Positions 15,601 to 15,980 of a stretch of DNA of 15,980 nucleotides are shown one piece after another (within the stretch, counting starts at the first letter, position 1; every line of letters starts with the position of its first letter). Location: NCBI GenBank assembly GCA_011522905.1, contig WTIB01000163.1, positions 1 to 15,980 on the forward strand. The letters run 5' to 3'. A program made the translations under genes and the position numbers. Under the pieces are notes generated by a model. The model made no database searches. It saw nothing but the letters and a program-made list of their open reading frames with translations, and was not told the DNA's origin. This DNA is from Crocinitomicaceae bacterium. Its GTDB lineage: Bacteria > Bacteroidota > Bacteroidia > Flavobacteriales_D > Crocinitomicaceae.

Positions 15601-15980
15601 GGAGATTACTATAACTGGCTTCCCGATCCATTTATTGTTTCCTCAGACGGTGCGACTGCTGTAGTCAATCCAACAGAAAATCAATGGTTCTATGTTGAAG
15701 TTGGAAATGCATGTGGAACAATTATCGATTCCATATATGCAAGTGTTATTGAGATTGAAATTACAGCAGGGAATGATACCATAATTTGTCCAAAAGAGCC
15801 GGCTTATTTATGGGCAGAAGGTGCAACATTTTACGAATGGCAACCCTCAGGAACTGTAGTTAGTCAATTTGGAAATGAGGTAACAGTTATTCCCAATTCA
15901 AGTACAAATTATATGGTGATTGGTATCGATGAAAATGGCTGCTTCGATACTGCCTATGTGTATGTTGCTTTATACCCTTA
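12622..15980 (+). CDS. Large secreted SBBP beta-propeller / PKD / Ig-like repeat surface protein, 3' truncated by window end
   Basis: The frame is open from ATG 12622 to the window end (1119 codons plus 2 bases), so the C-terminus is missing. Residues 1-19 form a signal peptide (MTKFLIFFALLWSSFSIGQ). Residues about 20-230 resemble the Bacteroidota DUF7948 domain (WMTPNQGQWNSQIDYAVD, NYILGNNPSSWKRKV, YDGIDLIYIG) and carry a histidine cluster at 62-72. Residues about 235-740 form an SBBP-type beta-propeller in which seven blade strands of the S-T-Y/F-x-G-G type can be counted. A PKD domain (about 745-815, WDFGDG at 769-774) and four Cys-bearing Ig-like repeats (Cys 831, 905, 982, 1056) follow. 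Such proteins usually end in a gliding-motility-associated type B T9SS sorting domain; that is expected here but not seen. Likely role is a cell-surface adhesin or matrix protein, by inference from architecture only. Confidence 0.88.
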   Translation, partial: MTKFLIFFALLWSSFSIGQAIWMTPNQGQWNSQIDYAVDLAQGKLYLEEDGMCFFLTDVMTHDHGHEHEELHSEIRYHAIKQHFIGSNISTNNGEGKSAHYKNYILGNNPSSWKRKVYSFNEVTYPNFYDGIDLIYIGQRGQLSYNFRIQPETNTDLIAFNFDGAESVSIKDGNLIIGHRFGTISQSKPKAWEIDENGNKKQKISVEYVIHNDIVSFHFPDGYDASKSIFIDPSLTFSTFSGSTTDNWGFTATPDLYGNLFGGGIVFGTGYPTTTGAYDVTFNSGSGSFPMDIAISKFNTDGTSLLYATYVGGSGNETPHSIVCADNGELFIYGITSSLDFPMAGSPFDNSFNGGPFHSENSLSFDGTDIYIARLSADGSNLLSSTYIGGTDTDGLNVGNLHYNYGDQFRGEITLDGTGNVYVSSTTYSSDFPVNNAVQGFLNGTQDAILMKLPPTLNTLTWCTYFGGSGIETGNSVQVNDDIGSVCIAGGTNSSSLPFNTGHDLSFNGGLSDGYVAKFNSTTGAISSGTFMGLGEYDQTYFVQFDVDNAIYVYGQTESDWTITPGCFGSPSSGQFIRKYDSNLNNIEWTTTIGAASGHVEISPTAFLVSDCYDIYMAGWGGTLNSNGAASFSTTNGFITTVDAHQNQTNGSNFYIAVLDENAQNLKYATFMGGMNSSSNHVDGGTSRFDKSGRIYHAVCGACGGNNFGFTTTAGAYAEENVSNNCNMATFKFELSSIEAAAAQPAPLICIPQSVLFLNDSQNGNAYFWDFGDGNTSTEEEPIYQYTEPGSYEVQLVVYDTTGCFSSDSVTLIVDIGAFSGGVVDPVTPICPGESYQLEAFGGQFYEWTPSGLLDDPSSPTPTATIDQTTTFSVTVSDTCGSETLEVTLEVFNNSISISPETTVCVGNSVQLEVFGTGTVEWNPPIYLNDPNSFTPICTPDTSITYIATVTTDDGCVNEDTTSVTVFFDAPVPIMDDNVELCLGAQAPIIVGGGDYYNWLPDPFIVSSDGATAVVNPTENQWFYVEVGNACGTIIDSIYASVIEIEITAGNDTIICPKEPAYLWAEGATFYEWQPSGTVVSQFGNEVTVIPNSSTNYMVIGIDENGCFDTAYVYVALYP
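13324..14826 (+). repeat. Seven SBBP-like beta-propeller blades (protein-level repeat)
   Basis: Within the large surface protein, the strand pattern (x-T-Y/F-x-G-G) recurs with its Thr codon at about 13336, 13546, 13777, 14011, 14209, 14392 and 14629. Spacings are 61 to 79 codons. Most are preceded by a strand of the form I/V-A-K/R-F/L-x-x-D-G (for example IAISKFNTDGTSLLYATYVG and IARLSADGSNLLSSTYIG). A final ATFKFELS strand near 14809 could close the propeller. The DNA copies are diverged, so this is an old repeat with no sign of recent expansion. Confidence 0.7.
15085..15980 (+). repeat. Four cysteine-bearing Ig-like repeats of about 75 residues (protein level)
   Basis: Repeats with first Cys codons at 15112, 15334, 15565 and 15787 are spaced 74, 77 and 74 codons apart. 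Each has the form C-x-G/K-x(n)-L-x-x-x-G-x-x-Y/V-x-W-x-P, then T-x-Y/F-x-V, then a second Cys (DTCGS, DGCVN, NACGT, NGCFD), as in PICPGESYQLEAFGGQFYEW and TVCVGNSVQLEVFGTGTVEW. The Cys pairs could form disulfides outside the cell. The fourth copy runs to the window edge, so more copies may follow. Confidence 0.75.

Noticed and set aside
1..15980. Phage, insertion sequence, CRISPR, toxin-antitoxin or defence system
   Set aside because: I looked for transposase or integrase motifs, spaced direct repeats and short paired genes, and found none. Nearly all sequence is taken up by recognisable genes. The tRNA is not followed by an integrase or a repeated tRNA 3' end that would mark an integration site.

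Overview
The window looks like chromosomal DNA from a member of the Bacteroidota, most likely the order Flavobacteriales. The evidence is AT-rich coding DNA, a secreted peptidase with a type IX secretion (T9SS) C-terminal sorting domain, a large SBBP/PKD surface protein of a Bacteroidota type, a bacillithiol deacetylase, menaquinone synthesis, a DUF151-UVR protein, and promoter-like TAnnTTTG boxes with little use of Shine-Dalgarno sites. I see no phage, insertion sequence, integrase, CRISPR array or defence cassette. Most of the window is housekeeping DNA, with a surface and secretion locus at the right end.

Left part (1-3144, + strand): the 3' five-sixths of gcvP (glycine decarboxylase P protein) runs directly into bshB1 (bacillithiol synthesis), with TAA immediately followed by ATG. 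Next (3147-6728, - strand) is a tight cluster transcribed as etfB, etfA, DUF151-UVR protein, NupG-like nucleoside transporter. The intergenic gaps are 17, 36 and 1 bases. A good Bacteroidota promoter lies just upstream of etfB and also shows that the upstream TTG start of etfB is wrong. Upstream of that is menA (menaquinone prenyltransferase, - strand). ETF feeds electrons towards the quinone pool, so menA beside etfBA makes metabolic sense, although the internal promoter argues for separate control.

Middle (7733-9643): a compact region with inverted repeats separates menA from a divergent tRNA-Pro(GGG), which is followed by a clear hairpin terminator. Then come a DbpA-type DEAD-box RNA helicase with an altered motif II (DEFD) and a small DoxX-like membrane protein.

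Right part (9648-15980): two divergent genes for exported proteins share a 151-base intergenic region. The - strand gene encodes an M14 zinc carboxypeptidase with a jelly-roll-like domain, a PKD domain, an Ig-like domain and a T9SS sorting domain. The + strand gene is cut by the window end. It encodes a signal peptide, a DUF7948-like N-terminal domain with a histidine cluster, a beta-propeller with seven countable SBBP-like blades, a PKD domain and four cysteine-bearing Ig-like repeats of about 75 residues. Its C-terminus, where a sorting domain would be expected, is outside the window.

I did not find a convincing new biological system. The best leads are the DEFD helicase, the large modular surface protein and its divergent peptidase partner, and the compact regulatory region between menA and tRNA-Pro.
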